Positions 1-8,124 of a DNA stretch of 64,000 nucleotides are shown here, one piece after another. Origin of the DNA: Paraburkholderia sediminicola (GTDB lineage: Bacteria; Pseudomonadota; Gammaproteobacteria; Burkholderiales; Burkholderiaceae); NCBI RefSeq assembly GCF_902859805.1, contig NZ_CADIKC010000001.1, forward strand, positions 1,116,001-1,180,000, written 5' to 3'. The first letter of the stretch is position 1. Every line of letters starts with the position of its first letter. Made by a program: the position numbers and the translations under genes. A model generated the notes under the pieces. That model saw only the letters and a program-made list of their open reading frames with translations, was not told the origin of the DNA and ran no database searches.

Positions 1-219
1 CTGAAGGAAGCCGCGTTGGCAGGAATGGGTATCGCGAGCCTGCCTCTCTATGCCTGCACGCGGGAGATCGAAATGGGAACTTTGAACCTTGTACTGCCGG
101 AATTTCGTTCAAGGGAGGGACGATTGGCCGTGCTGTTTCCGACGCGGCGCGGAATGATGCCCGCGGTACGCGCCTTCGTCGATTTCCTGAAGGACGAATT
201 GCCGCCGCTATTGGGTTAG
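1..219 (+). CDS. LysR-family regulator, C-terminal fragment cut by window edge
   Basis: The frame is open from base 1 to the TAG at 217-219, about 72 codons. It reads as the end of a LysR substrate-binding domain: a loop of the type LxGxGIAxLPxY, then short beta/alpha elements and a final helix ending in FVDFLKDEL, as in many LTTR C-termini (VRAFVDFL). The start and the DNA-binding half lie outside the window, so target and effector cannot be judged. No neighbour on the same strand follows it; the next genes are on the minus strand. Confidence 0.75.
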   Translation: MKEAALAGMGIASLPLYACTREIEMGTLNLVLPEFRSREGRLAVLFPTRRGMMPAVRAFVDFLKDELPPLLG

Positions 220-282
220 TGCCAACGCGGTTCCTTCATCGTCGAAGGCGAAGGGCGAAGGCATGGTCCACAACCTCTCCAT

Positions 283-654
283 CTATCGAAGTGCGTTCAG
301 ATAGCGATTGACTTCCGTTAGGAGCGACGAGTGATACTTTTCCGGTAAGCATCGGTCGTCACTGAGGCCCATCAAATCTTCAATCCTGTCGCGGAACGAG
401 GCGGCGATATCGGCCCGCATGGCATTGGGCAGGTGCGTCAGCACGGAAACCAGCAATTCGCCGATGACTGCGAGGCGCGCATCATGCTGAACAACCGTAA
501 TGCCATTGACCTTCGATAGCGCAGTGAGCGCGTTGAGTAACGCGCGGTCACTCTCTTTGCGGAATTGAACCGCCACGGCAAGTGGCGATTGTTCTGCCGA
601 TGCGTCGTCAGCCTGTTGCGCGTCGTCGTTCTGCATTTTGGAGTTGTTATACAT
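283..654 (-). CDS. Hypothetical small protein downstream of an MCP gene
   Basis: This 123-residue ORF follows the chemoreceptor gene after only about 15 bases on the same strand, so it is probably co-transcribed. The first 25 residues are polar and disordered-looking (N, D, Q, A rich). The rest looks mostly helical, without a signal peptide, membrane segment or cysteine motif. I do not recognise the family. No strong ribosome-binding site precedes the ATG at 654, and an internal ATG six codons later is possible. The position suggests a cytoplasmic partner of the chemoreceptor, but that is inference from location only. Confidence 0.5.
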   Translation of the reverse strand: MYNNSKMQNDDAQQADDASAEQSPLAVAVQFRKESDRALLNALTALSKVNGITVVQHDARLAVIGELLVSVLTHLPNAMRADIAASFRDRIEDLMGLSDDRCLPEKYHSSLLTEVNRYLNALR

Positions 655-669
655 AGGTTCGGGTTCAGG

Positions 670-2385
670 TCAGAAGGTTTGCCAGTCCGAGCCCGCAGTA
701 TCGACAGCGGCCATTACAGGTCTGTCGGACATAGTTGCAGGCGCAATCCTCGGCTTCGCAGGCTGTGCGCGACGCGTCGTTTGAACATTCGATGCAGGCA
801 GTCGAGGCCTGGCCTGTGGCAGAACCACTCGCGGCTCACTATGCACAGCGCCCGCGGCCACCTCAAACACCGAGACTGCATCTTTCAGTCTGGTTGCCTG
901 CTCCTCAAGTGACTTGGCACCGGCTGCCGCCTGCTCGACGAGCGCCGCGTTCTGTTGTGTGACTTCGTCCATCTGGCCGACTGCCTGATTCACCTGTTCA
1001 ATGCCACGGCTCTGCTCTTCGGACGCTGCAGCGATCTCGCCGACAATATCGGAAACCTGCTTGATCGCCTGCTTGACCTGTCCCATGGTCGAACTGACTT
1101 CCACGGCTTGCATGGAGCCGTCCTGAATGGTTGCCACCGAGGAGCCGATCAATTCCTTGATCTCTTTCGCAGCAGCGGCAGAGCGCTGCGCCAGACTGCG
1201 AACTTCACTGGCGACGACAGCGAAACCGCGTCCCTGTTCGCCCGCACGTGCGGCCTCCACAGCCGCGTTCAACGCCAGAATGTTGGTCTGGAATGCAATG
1301 CCTTCAATGACACCGGTGATCTCCGAAATCTTGCTCGAACTCGCACTGATTTTCTCGATCGTTCCTACCATGCCTTGTACGGTCTCGTTGCCTGCGTCGG
1401 CTATGTCGGTAGCGCGCGTTGCCAGCGCATTGGCCTGGCGGGCATTGTCGGCATTCTGTTTTACCGTCTCGGTCAGCTGTGTCATGCTGGCTGCAGTTTC
1501 CTCCAGTGATGCAGCCTGTTGCCCGGTACGGGCCGCAAGGTCCGTGTTGCCGCTAGCGATTTCCCGCGACGCCACCGTGACCGATTCCGCGGATGTCTTG
1601 ATCCCGTGAATCGTATCGCTCAACTGTTGATCCATTTTCTTGAGGGACGAGAGAAGTTGCCCGAACTCGTCTTGGGATTGGTTCGGGATGTCATTCCCGA
1701 GTTTCCCAGTTGCGATCCGCTCGGCAATGTTGACTGATATGTTCAACGGCACCAGGATCGCACGCAGCAAATAGATCAGGGCACCAGCAGCAAAAAGTAC
1801 GGCACACGCGATCACGCCAAAAGAAATGTAGCGCGTAGTCACAACAGCAACTTGCTGTGCAGCGAAACGCGCCTGAGCCGTTGCGCGCAAATCCTGTTTC
1901 ATTTTGGCGAGAATGCCGAAAACGTGATTCGCGTTGTCTTTGACTTCCAGCCTGTTCACTTCGGCACCGCCTTTCACATCCCCGGCCTCAATGCGCTCCA
2001 CCTGATGCTTCATCCCGGCCTGCATTTTCTGGTAGGCGTCCTGTAGCCCCCTGACCACCTCCAGTTTTTCTCCATCGCGATGACTTGCCAGTTCGGTTAT
2101 CACTTTGTCAACCTGACTAAACCGCTCTGCATTTTCCTGCTTCCATCCGGCGATTGAGGCAGGGTCCCCAATCGCGATCATCCGGAGAATGTTGATATCG
2201 GTTCTGGTAAGTAGTCCGTCGATCTCGCTAACGGACGCCGCATCAGAAAAATCCGCCCTGTACATCAATTCCAGTTCGTCCCCAGCGGCACTGAGGCGCA
2301 TGAGAAAGAAGGCGCTCAAGGCGAGCGTGATGAGCACGAGGCCCGTGACAATGGCGATGAGCCGATTGCGAATGCTTAAGTTCAC
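670..2385 (-). CDS. Methyl-accepting chemotaxis protein
   Basis: This 571-residue transmembrane chemoreceptor has an N-terminal membrane segment (about residues 8-30), a roughly 155-residue periplasmic helical sensor of the four-helix-bundle type, and a second membrane segment near 187-208. A HAMP domain follows, then a long coiled-coil signalling domain with the hairpin-tip core ([21 protein letters not shown]) that docks CheW and CheA. The last residues, DWQTF, match the W-x-x-F tail pentapeptide that tethers CheR and CheB in Tar/Tsr-type receptors, so this is a high-abundance-type receptor able to adapt by methylation. The start is GTG, with AGGAAC six bases upstream. The ligand cannot be read from sequence. 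It sits downstream of luxR- and flhD-like genes, consistent with a motility theme. Confidence 0.95.
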   Translation of the reverse strand: MNLSIRNRLIAIVTGLVLITLALSAFFLMRLSAAGDELELMYRADFSDAASVSEIDGLLTRTDINILRMIAIGDPASIAGWKQENAERFSQVDKVITELASHRDGEKLEVVRGLQDAYQKMQAGMKHQVERIEAGDVKGGAEVNRLEVKDNANHVFGILAKMKQDLRATAQARFAAQQVAVVTTRYISFGVIACAVLFAAGALIYLLRAILVPLNISVNIAERIATGKLGNDIPNQSQDEFGQLLSSLKKMDQQLSDTIHGIKTSAESVTVASREIASGNTDLAARTGQQAASLEETAASMTQLTETVKQNADNARQANALATRATDIADAGNETVQGMVGTIEKISASSSKISEITGVIEGIAFQTNILALNAAVEAARAGEQGRGFAVVASEVRSLAQRSAAAAKEIKELIGSSVATIQDGSMQAVEVSSTMGQVKQAIKQVSDIVGEIAAASEEQSRGIEQVNQAVGQMDEVTQQNAALVEQAAAGAKSLEEQATRLKDAVSVFEVAAGAVHSEPRVVLPQARPRLPASNVQTTRRAQPAKPRIAPATMSDRPVMAAVDTAGSDWQTF

Positions 2386-2598
2386 TGACTGTTCCTATCC
2401 GTAGCACGCGTAGCGCGAGTTGATGGTATTCCCCGCGCCAGCGGGAGCACATTGATCTCCACCAGAGCTTGCTGAAGAGCGCAACAAAACCTTCCGCTTG
2501 TTGGCGCGGGTTGTATAGGAAGTAACGGCAACGTATACGGGGTCTGAATAGCTAATCCTAGCCATGCGGGATGTGTTTTATCGCATCGGTTAGCCGCC

Positions 2599-3666
2599 TT
2601 AGGACGGAAACACGATAGATGACGTGTGCGGCAAATACGCTTTGTCGACACTGGTGTTGTGGCTCGCCTTAAGCACAGCGAGTCCAATGCCGGCGCGAGA
2701 ATCGATCGCGAGTTTTTCAAGTATTCGGCCGACATGAATGCGCACAGTCCAGTAGCTTATCTTCAGGATGGCTGCTATCTGTTTGTCGGCCAAGCCCTTG
2801 AGCAGCAAGGGGCAAATTTCGCCTTCACGAAGAGTCAGATCAAAGTGCTGCTGAAACCATGACCCTGAACCGACCGTACGTGCCAACAGGTAAACCATGT
2901 ACGCACGTCCCTTCTTGTGTTCATCGGCAGCGTACTCGACGCAAAGGTCGAAACCGTTCCATTGCGCGGCCACAGATGGGTCATACGGTATCTGGGATAT
3001 CAGACGGCACAATGCCTCCCTTTCAGCCGGTTGCAGACCAGCCAGAAGCTTATGAGCCTTGTGATTGGGTTTCGGCTTTTCTGATTTCTGAACCAGGAAG
3101 CTAGCGTAATTTTCTACGGCGGTATCCGTCTGGGTGTTGGTGCGCGCCATGTGGCGCAATTGGTATTCGTTGATCAGGTAGGGACGCAGCATATTGAGCA
3201 AAGAGACTTCGCGCTCGCCGAAGCGCTTTTTCTGGTTGCTAGTCCAAAACCGATAGTTAAACTGAATCTGCCCGGCGTCGTGTGGGTACAGGTCAACGCC
3301 GGAGTACACCCGGTAACGTAAAAGAAAATCACTGAAATATTCCGTGTTACGGAACGTTCGACGATCGATCAAACTGTCGCTTGGAACCGCGTCTTCGCGT
3401 CCAATTAACAAGGGGGAAATTGGATCAAGAAACTGAAAATGCTGTTCGTATTCCACAGCCATGTGAGCGTCGCGGCCCCAGTGAGTGGCCTGTTCGAATT
3501 GGCCATTATGGCGACTCCAAACGGCGTGTCCGATGAAATCTGCGTGGAATAGAGACGCGAGTTTCTGAATGACGTCTGGGCGATCGATAAGATTCTCGCG
3601 CGAAGGCCTGCCGAGTAGTTCGACCAACTCAAGTACAAGACGAAGATCTTCAGCAGTAAAGTGCAT
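2599..3666 (-). CDS. LuxR-type (GerE HTH) transcriptional regulator
   Basis: The ATG at 3666 gives 355 residues; the frame is open further upstream, but that part overlaps the remnant of another gene and lacks a good start. The C-terminal 60 residues form a GerE-type helix-turn-helix (GLADKQIAAILKISYWTVRIHV), typical of LuxR/FixJ proteins. The N-terminal 280 residues show neither a receiver aspartate pattern nor the conserved tryptophan/tyrosine pattern of acyl-homoserine-lactone binding domains that I can recognise, so the signal is unknown. No strong Shine-Dalgarno is visible. It lies between the MCP gene and flhD on the same strand and may control one or both. Confidence 0.85.
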   Translation of the reverse strand: MHFTAEDLRLVLELVELLGRPSRENLIDRPDVIQKLASLFHADFIGHAVWSRHNGQFEQATHWGRDAHMAVEYEQHFQFLDPISPLLIGREDAVPSDSLIDRRTFRNTEYFSDFLLRYRVYSGVDLYPHDAGQIQFNYRFWTSNQKKRFGEREVSLLNMLRPYLINEYQLRHMARTNTQTDTAVENYASFLVQKSEKPKPNHKAHKLLAGLQPAEREALCRLISQIPYDPSVAAQWNGFDLCVEYAADEHKKGRAYMVYLLARTVGSGSWFQQHFDLTLREGEICPLLLKGLADKQIAAILKISYWTVRIHVGRILEKLAIDSRAGIGLAVLKASHNTSVDKAYLPHTSSIVFPS

Positions 3667-3751
3667 CGTATGTAGAACGAGTGATTGATAACTCACCGAT
3701 GGGACAGTATCCACATGGTCCCAGGCAGGAGAACGATCGGCGCTCACCGGC

Positions 3752-3874
3752 TTAAGCTGGTGAGCCACCCCGTTCGGGGACCGAGATGGCTTCAAGTAAC
3801 AGGCGCGATTGATGTTCAACACGCTGAGCCGCTGCGGCACTTTCTTCCACCAATGCGGCGTTTTGCTGTGTGGT
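3752..3874 (-). pseudogene. 3' remnant of a second MCP gene
   Basis: Read on the minus strand from 3874, the frame gives [17 protein letters not shown], then RVEHQSRLLLEAISV and a stop (TAA at 3752-3754). This is the canonical end of an MCP signalling domain ([21 protein letters not shown]..L..av..F) and closely parallels the intact receptor encoded at 670-2385. Upstream of 3874 the similarity stops abruptly, and no receptor body is present before flhD. It is therefore a truncated gene end of about 40 codons left between flhD and the luxR-type gene. Confidence 0.78.
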
Positions 3875-3931
3875 GAAGCGCAAAGACCTGGGCGAAGTAG
3901 TTTTAGCTTAAGTTCGTTGCCCGACCGGCTG

Positions 3932-4210
3932 TCACGCCGGCGAACGCGCCATTGCAGCAATCTCAACCTGACTGTGCGTCAGCGTGGACAGCACCGTGTG
4001 ATCAAGAAAGCGGAACGAGCAAAGTATCTGCGAAGTGGAGGCAAGCCTCTCGATCTCTTCAGGCGAGAGCGCCAGCAGAACATCGGCCACCTCCGACGAC
4101 ACGCCAAGACTGCTCATGCCCGAGGCTTTATCTTCCACAAGCAGGCGCCGGGTCAGGAGAAGATAGGCGAGATTTATATCGTGTATCAGGCGGTGCGTGT
4201 CGTGTTCCAT
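3932..4210 (-). CDS. flhD: Orphan FlhD-type flagellar regulator
   Basis: The chosen ATG at 4210 gives 92 residues and follows GGGAG at a good distance. The protein matches FlhD along its length: an N-terminal helix with DINLAYLLLTRRLLVEDKASGM, then a region of the type LGVSSEVADVLLALSPEEIERLA, then LCSFRFLDHTVLSTLT, which corresponds to the LCqFRf.d...l..Lt motif. FlhD normally acts as FlhD4C2 with FlhC as class I flagellar activator. No flhC follows here; instead an MCP remnant and a LuxR-type gene do. It may pair with an FlhC encoded elsewhere, or modulate a partner protein. The protein is slightly shorter than the usual 105-116 residues. Confidence 0.85.
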   Translation of the reverse strand: MEHDTHRLIHDINLAYLLLTRRLLVEDKASGMSSLGVSSEVADVLLALSPEEIERLASTSQILCSFRFLDHTVLSTLTHSQVEIAAMARSPA

Positions 4211-4369
4211 TTCAGCTCCCCCGCGAAACCGACCGGATCGCCCCTGCTGTGAAGGCACCGCGCAGCGCACAGACGCAACAAACGTCGCCGTGTGTAGATG
4301 CTAGATCGGCGGCGGGTGCTGCGCAGTCAGGACTCGTGGAAATTTCGCTAGGTCGATGCGGAATCTTGC

Positions 4370-4385
4370 GTAGGGAACTCCCTAC
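4370..4385. promoter_or_regulatory. Perfect palindrome, possible operator upstream of flhD/tsx
   Basis: GTAGGGA-AC-TCCCTAC has perfect 7-base arms around two bases. The size and symmetry fit a dimeric HTH protein, for example a GerE-type regulator such as the nearby LuxR-family protein; the binder is unknown. It lies about 160 bases upstream of the flhD start and 245 upstream of tsx. Confidence 0.45.
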
Positions 4386-4437
4386 ATGCACTGCGCGGCC
4401 CTAGCGCAAATCCAAATCCTGACCGATCAGACAGTTT

Positions 4438-4453
4438 TGGCATGGTTCCTGCA
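4438..4453 (+). promoter_or_regulatory. Sigma-54-like -24/-12 element upstream of tsx
   Basis: TGGCATGGTTCCTGCA matches the sigma-54 consensus TGGCACGN4TTGCW at 10 of 12 defined positions, with the required GG and GC dinucleotides exactly 12 bases apart. It points toward tsx, whose ATG is 177 bases downstream. No enhancer-binding protein gene lies in the window, so this is a candidate only. Confidence 0.35.
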
Positions 4454-4629
4454 TTTACTCGCGGCCTGCATGGGTATTGGCGTTTAAAGCTGACTGACCG
4501 GTCAACATTGGGGCGTCAGTGCACGCAGAACATGCGGCCTGCAGTTTAGCGGTGCTCCTGCCAAAGTTTGGAGAGATTCACACAGCAGTGGCTCATCGAA
4601 AATATTAACGACAGTAAGGATTCGATCCG

Positions 4630-5625
4630 ATGATTAACATTAGGTATCCAAAGGAAATAAACGGAAAGAAATGGATGACTCGCGCAAAGCGCTGTGGCGC
4701 GCTTGCGACCTGGATCGGAATGGCGATGTCGGTCAGCCTGCTGGCCGCGCAAACGGCTTGGGCCGACGGATCCACCGACTCGACGCTTGCGGAAAGCGGT
4801 GCAGTCGTGACTGATCCGACGCCACGAACCGCGGCTTCTCCTTATGTGTCGAGCTGGTTTCACCAGAGTTTGGGCGTGATTGGCTCGAAGGACATCCGCT
4901 TCGGTCCGTATAAGACCAACGACGTGTACCTGGAGTACGAATACTTCGGCCGCAAGGGTCCGTTCGATTTGTACGGGTACGTGGATGCGCCGAAGGTCTT
5001 CGGCGTGGGCAGCAAGCATGACTCCGGCGTGTGGGATAGAGGGTCCCCTCTCTTCACCGAGCAGGAGCCGCGCGTATCGATCGACGACGTCGTCGGCAAG
5101 CATCTTGGCTTTGGTCCATTCAAGGAATGGTATCTGGCGTTCGATTGGATCTATGACCAGGGCTATAACATCGGCGGCCGCCAGAACACCCTGTATAGCG
5201 GCATCGGCACGGATATCGACACGCACACACCATTGATTCTGTCTGCCAATTTGTATGTGAAGCGCCAATGGGAGAACTACGGTGCGGCGAACGAGAACTC
5301 GTGGGATGGCTATCGCGCCCAGATGAAATACATCTATCCGCTTGGCACGTTCCACGGCGGCAATCTGACCTACGTCGGTTTCTTCAACTACGACTTCGGC
5401 TCGCGACTGCGCGAAAAGACGGGTGACGATAGCCGGACCGATACGGCCTTCGTCGCAACAAACGTGCTGATCTACTCGTTTACGCACTGGCGCTTCTGGA
5501 CCGCGGCTCGCTACTTCCACAACGGCGGCCAATGGGCCGGTGGAGACCTCAACTTTGGCGATGGTCCGTTCGCAAACCGTTCGACCGGTTGGGGCTATTA
5601 CGCCAGCGTCGGTTACCAGTTCTGA
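4630..5625 (+). CDS. tsx: Tsx-type nucleoside-specific outer-membrane channel
   Basis: This 331-residue protein has an N-terminal signal region ending near AQTAWA (about residue 40). The mature part follows E. coli Tsx closely: a RFGPYKTNDVYLEYEYF stretch, YGYVDAPKVFG, a GSPLFTEQEPRVSID segment, FGPFKEWY, the GTDIDTHTPL region and a final RSTGWGYYASVGYQF strand ending in phenylalanine, as outer-membrane barrels do. It should admit nucleosides and deoxynucleosides to the periplasm. TAAGGA precedes the ATG; a second ATG 15 codons later (4675) would give a more compact signal peptide. It is the first gene of a four-gene nucleoside operon. Confidence 0.95.
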   Translation: MINIRYPKEINGKKWMTRAKRCGALATWIGMAMSVSLLAAQTAWADGSTDSTLAESGAVVTDPTPRTAASPYVSSWFHQSLGVIGSKDIRFGPYKTNDVYLEYEYFGRKGPFDLYGYVDAPKVFGVGSKHDSGVWDRGSPLFTEQEPRVSIDDVVGKHLGFGPFKEWYLAFDWIYDQGYNIGGRQNTLYSGIGTDIDTHTPLILSANLYVKRQWENYGAANENSWDGYRAQMKYIYPLGTFHGGNLTYVGFFNYDFGSRLREKTGDDSRTDTAFVATNVLIYSFTHWRFWTAARYFHNGGQWAGGDLNFGDGPFANRSTGWGYYASVGYQF

Positions 5626-5682
5626 TCTCATAGACAACGCAATTCAGATCAAGCCTCACAAACAATCAGGGACACCGATTTA

Positions 5683-6729
5683 ATGTTAAAGCAAAATTTT
5701 TGGCGAATGCTTGCAGGATTGGGGCTCGCGATTTCGCTGGTGACCAACGCCCATTCCGCGGGTGATACTGCACAACGCCCGCGGCCTGTGAAGGTCCTCA
5801 TCATCAGCATGTTCGGGCCGGAAGGCAAAGTGTGGTTGGACCATCTGGGTCCGATGGAACACGTCAAGGTACCGGGTCTGTCCGCGGACTACCCCGACGT
5901 CCAGTGCAACCACGACAGCGTGTGTGTCCTGACGACCGGTATGGGCCACACGAACGCGGCGGCCTCAATGGCCGCGCTGGTGTATTCGAGAAAATTCGAT
6001 TTACGCAAGACGTACTTCCTCGTATCGGGCATCGCCGGCATCGACCCGGCGCAGGGAACGCTTGGCTCAACTGCCTGGGCGCGCTATCTGGTGGATTTCG
6101 GCATCCAGTGGGAACTGGATGCGCGTGAGATTCCGGCTGGATGGAAGTCCGGCTATCTCGGCATCAACACAAAGAGCGAAAACGAAAAACCGCCGCTGGA
6201 TTACCGCACCGAAGTGTTTCAACTAAACGAGGCGCTGCTGCAAAAGGCCTACGCTCTTTCGCGCGACGTGACACTGACCGACAGCCCGCAGGCCGTCGCC
6301 TATCGCGCGAAGTATCAGAGCGCGCCGGCCAATCAGCGTCCGACCGTCATCCAGTGTGACACTCTCGCAGGCGATACGTGGTTCTCGGGCAATGCTTTAG
6401 GGCAGCGCGCCCGTGACTGGACCAGGCTTCTGACCGACGGCAAGGGCGTGTACTGCACGACGCAGCAGGAAGACAACGCGACCTTCGAGGTCGTCAAGCG
6501 TGCCCAGGCGGCAGGCCTCGCCGATACGCAGCGCGTGGCGGTGTTGCGCGCCGGTTCGGATTTCGATCGCCCGCCACAGGGCGGCTCGAACATCGACAAC
6601 CTGCTCGATTATCAGAATCAGGGCGGCTTTGTCCCGGCGCTCAACAACCTCTATCTGACCGGCTCGCCGCTCGTGGCGGCGATCGTCAGGGACTGGAAGC
6701 ACTGGAAAGACGGCGTACCGGCCAATTAA
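5683..6729 (+). CDS. Periplasmic purine-nucleoside NUP family protein
   Basis: This 348-residue protein belongs to the purine nucleoside permease (NUP) family first named in Candida. It starts with a signal peptide (hydrophobic core LAGLGLAISLVT, cleavage near AHSA) and lacks membrane helices after that, so it is a periplasmic soluble protein rather than a permease. Family features include KVLIISMFGPEG, the GLSADYP region, LTTGMGHTNAAAS, the VSGIAGIDP loop and the later CDTLAGDTWF and TTQQEDNAT stretches. The fold resembles nucleoside phosphorylases and hydrolases, so binding or cleavage of purine nucleosides is plausible. It lies between tsx and the inner-membrane symporter, which fits a periplasmic handling step. 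Confidence 0.9.
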   Translation: MLKQNFWRMLAGLGLAISLVTNAHSAGDTAQRPRPVKVLIISMFGPEGKVWLDHLGPMEHVKVPGLSADYPDVQCNHDSVCVLTTGMGHTNAAASMAALVYSRKFDLRKTYFLVSGIAGIDPAQGTLGSTAWARYLVDFGIQWELDAREIPAGWKSGYLGINTKSENEKPPLDYRTEVFQLNEALLQKAYALSRDVTLTDSPQAVAYRAKYQSAPANQRPTVIQCDTLAGDTWFSGNALGQRARDWTRLLTDGKGVYCTTQQEDNATFEVVKRAQAAGLADTQRVAVLRAGSDFDRPPQGGSNIDNLLDYQNQGGFVPALNNLYLTGSPLVAAIVRDWKHWKDGVPAN

Positions 6730-6748
6730 ACACACCGTGTTGATTCTC

Positions 6749-6812
6749 ACGACCGGTGGAAAAGATGTCCGCTTCCGGTCGTGCCGTCCGCCTCAATCCG
6801 GGGCGTTTTTTT
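6749..6812 (+). promoter_or_regulatory. Leader hairpin and T-tract before the CNT transporter
   Basis: ACGACCGG at 6749-6756 pairs perfectly with CCGGTCGT at 6775-6782. A short GC hairpin (CGCC/GGCG, 6789-6805) is then followed by seven T residues (6806-6812), just before the Shine-Dalgarno AAAGGGGA at 6821-6828. The layout could be a partial terminator or attenuator between the NUP gene and the transporter gene. Confidence 0.45.
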
Positions 6813-6833
6813 CTAACTTCAAAGGGGAACTAC

Positions 6834-8108
6834 GTGGATATCGTGCGCAGCGTTTGCGGCATGTTGATACTGCTGTTGATTGCCTATTTGCTATCGAACA
6901 ACCGTGGCGCGGTCCGGCCCCGGACCCTTTTCGCCGCGCTTGCGACACAGTTGGCAATCGGTGCGCTCGTGCTGTTCGTCCCATTCGGGCGTAGCGCGCT
7001 CGCAGTCGTTGCCACCGCGGTCAACCGTGTGCTCGAAATGGGCAACCATGGGGTGTCGTTTATCTTCGGGGGGCTGGTCGACAGCAAGATGTTTGAGCTC
7101 TTCGGCGCGGGCGGTTTTGTGTTCGGCCTGCGTGTGCTGCCTATGATCGTCTTCGTGACCGCACTGATCGCGGTACTCTATTACGTCGGGATCATGAAGT
7201 GGATCGTCACCATCGTCGGTATGGCGCTGGAAAAATTGCTGGCGGTGAGCCGCATTGAGGCGTGCTCGGCAGTCGCAACCATCTTCCTCGGTCAAAGCGA
7301 AATGCCGGCGCTCGTGAAACCGTTCGTGCGGCAAATGACCAGTGCAGAGATCTTTGCCGTGATGTCGAGCGGGATGGCGTCGGTAGCAGGGTCCGTGCTT
7401 GCTGCCTATGCCGGCCTTGGCGTAAAAATGGAGTATCTGCTGGCCGCATCGTTCATGGCCGTGCCGGGCGGCCTGCTGTTCGGCAAGCTGCTGTATCCGA
7501 CTGTCGAGCCAACCCAGATGAATATCGACGGGCTGGATTTCGACGAGAAGGGTTCAGCCAATGTCATCGACGCGGCAGCCTCGGGCGCGATGATCGGACT
7601 GAAGATCGCCATCAACGTCGGTGCGATGCTGATTGCCTTCATCGGTCTCATTGCGCTCGTCAATACGGGCGTAGGCGGCATTGCCGCATTGTTCGGCTTT
7701 GCGAACGTCACGCTGCAGGGTCTGCTGGGCGGCTTGTTGGCTCCGCTTGCCTGGATGATCGGCGTGCCGTGGCACGATGCGTCGCTAGCCGGCAACTTCA
7801 TCGGCGAGAAGCTGATTCTCAACGAGTTCGTCGCCTATGGGGATTTGTCGCCGTACCTGAAGGACACCGCGCAGGTCGCCGCGGCGGGATTGCAGGTTCT
7901 TGATCCCAAGACGATTGCGATCGTATCGTTTGCGCTATGCGGTTTCGCGAATTTTTCGTCGATCGCCATTCTGGCCGGCGGATTCAATGCCGTGGCGCCG
8001 CAGCGCCGCTCGGAGGTGGCGCGCCACGGTCTGCGCGCGCTGGCGGCCAGCACGCTGTCGAATCTGATGAGCGCGGCGATTGCCGGTCTCTTCTTTTCCT
8101 TGCATTGA
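6834..8108 (+). CDS. nupC: CNT family nucleoside:cation symporter (NupC type)
   Basis: The GTG start at 6834 follows AAAGGGGA closely and gives 424 residues, the usual size for bacterial concentrative nucleoside transporters; the earlier in-frame ATG at 6756 lies in the leader hairpins. It is a multi-pass inner-membrane protein. Family motifs include [14 protein letters not shown], the [13 protein letters not shown] region (the GQSEAP-like nucleoside-binding motif), [16 protein letters not shown] and NEFVAYGDL near the C-terminus, where the CNT family usually reads EFVAY. It moves nucleosides from the periplasm to the cytoplasm for the thymidine phosphorylase encoded next. Confidence 0.93.
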   Translation: MDIVRSVCGMLILLLIAYLLSNNRGAVRPRTLFAALATQLAIGALVLFVPFGRSALAVVATAVNRVLEMGNHGVSFIFGGLVDSKMFELFGAGGFVFGLRVLPMIVFVTALIAVLYYVGIMKWIVTIVGMALEKLLAVSRIEACSAVATIFLGQSEMPALVKPFVRQMTSAEIFAVMSSGMASVAGSVLAAYAGLGVKMEYLLAASFMAVPGGLLFGKLLYPTVEPTQMNIDGLDFDEKGSANVIDAAASGAMIGLKIAINVGAMLIAFIGLIALVNTGVGGIAALFGFANVTLQGLLGGLLAPLAWMIGVPWHDASLAGNFIGEKLILNEFVAYGDLSPYLKDTAQVAAAGLQVLDPKTIAIVSFALCGFANFSSIAILAGGFNAVAPQRRSEVARHGLRALAASTLSNLMSAAIAGLFFSLH

Positions 8109-8124
8109 TATTGAAGGAGTCGTC

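Larger units (their letters stand above)
4211..4629. other. Divergent intergenic region between flhD and tsx
   Basis: This 419-base non-coding stretch separates flhD (minus) from the nucleoside operon (plus). It holds a perfect 16-base palindrome at 4370-4385, a sigma-54-like element at 4438-4453 and a 10-base palindrome TGACCGGTCA at 4495-4504. The Shine-Dalgarno TAAGGA of tsx is at 4615-4620. No ORF in it looks coding. Confidence 0.6.

Noticed and set aside
2599..3666. Acyl-homoserine-lactone receptor (quorum-sensing LuxR)
   Set aside because: Only the C-terminal HTH is recognisable; the N-terminal half lacks the conserved aromatic/aspartate pattern of autoinducer domains and no luxI-type gene is present.
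3667..3966. 100-codon N-terminal extension of the LuxR-type protein
   Set aside because: The extension runs through the MCP remnant in another frame and into flhD, with no family similarity; the ATG at 3666 fits better.
4546..5637. 363-codon minus-strand frame opposite tsx
   Set aside because: It covers tsx exactly in antisense, shows no family features and no ribosome-binding site; tsx matches its family end to end.
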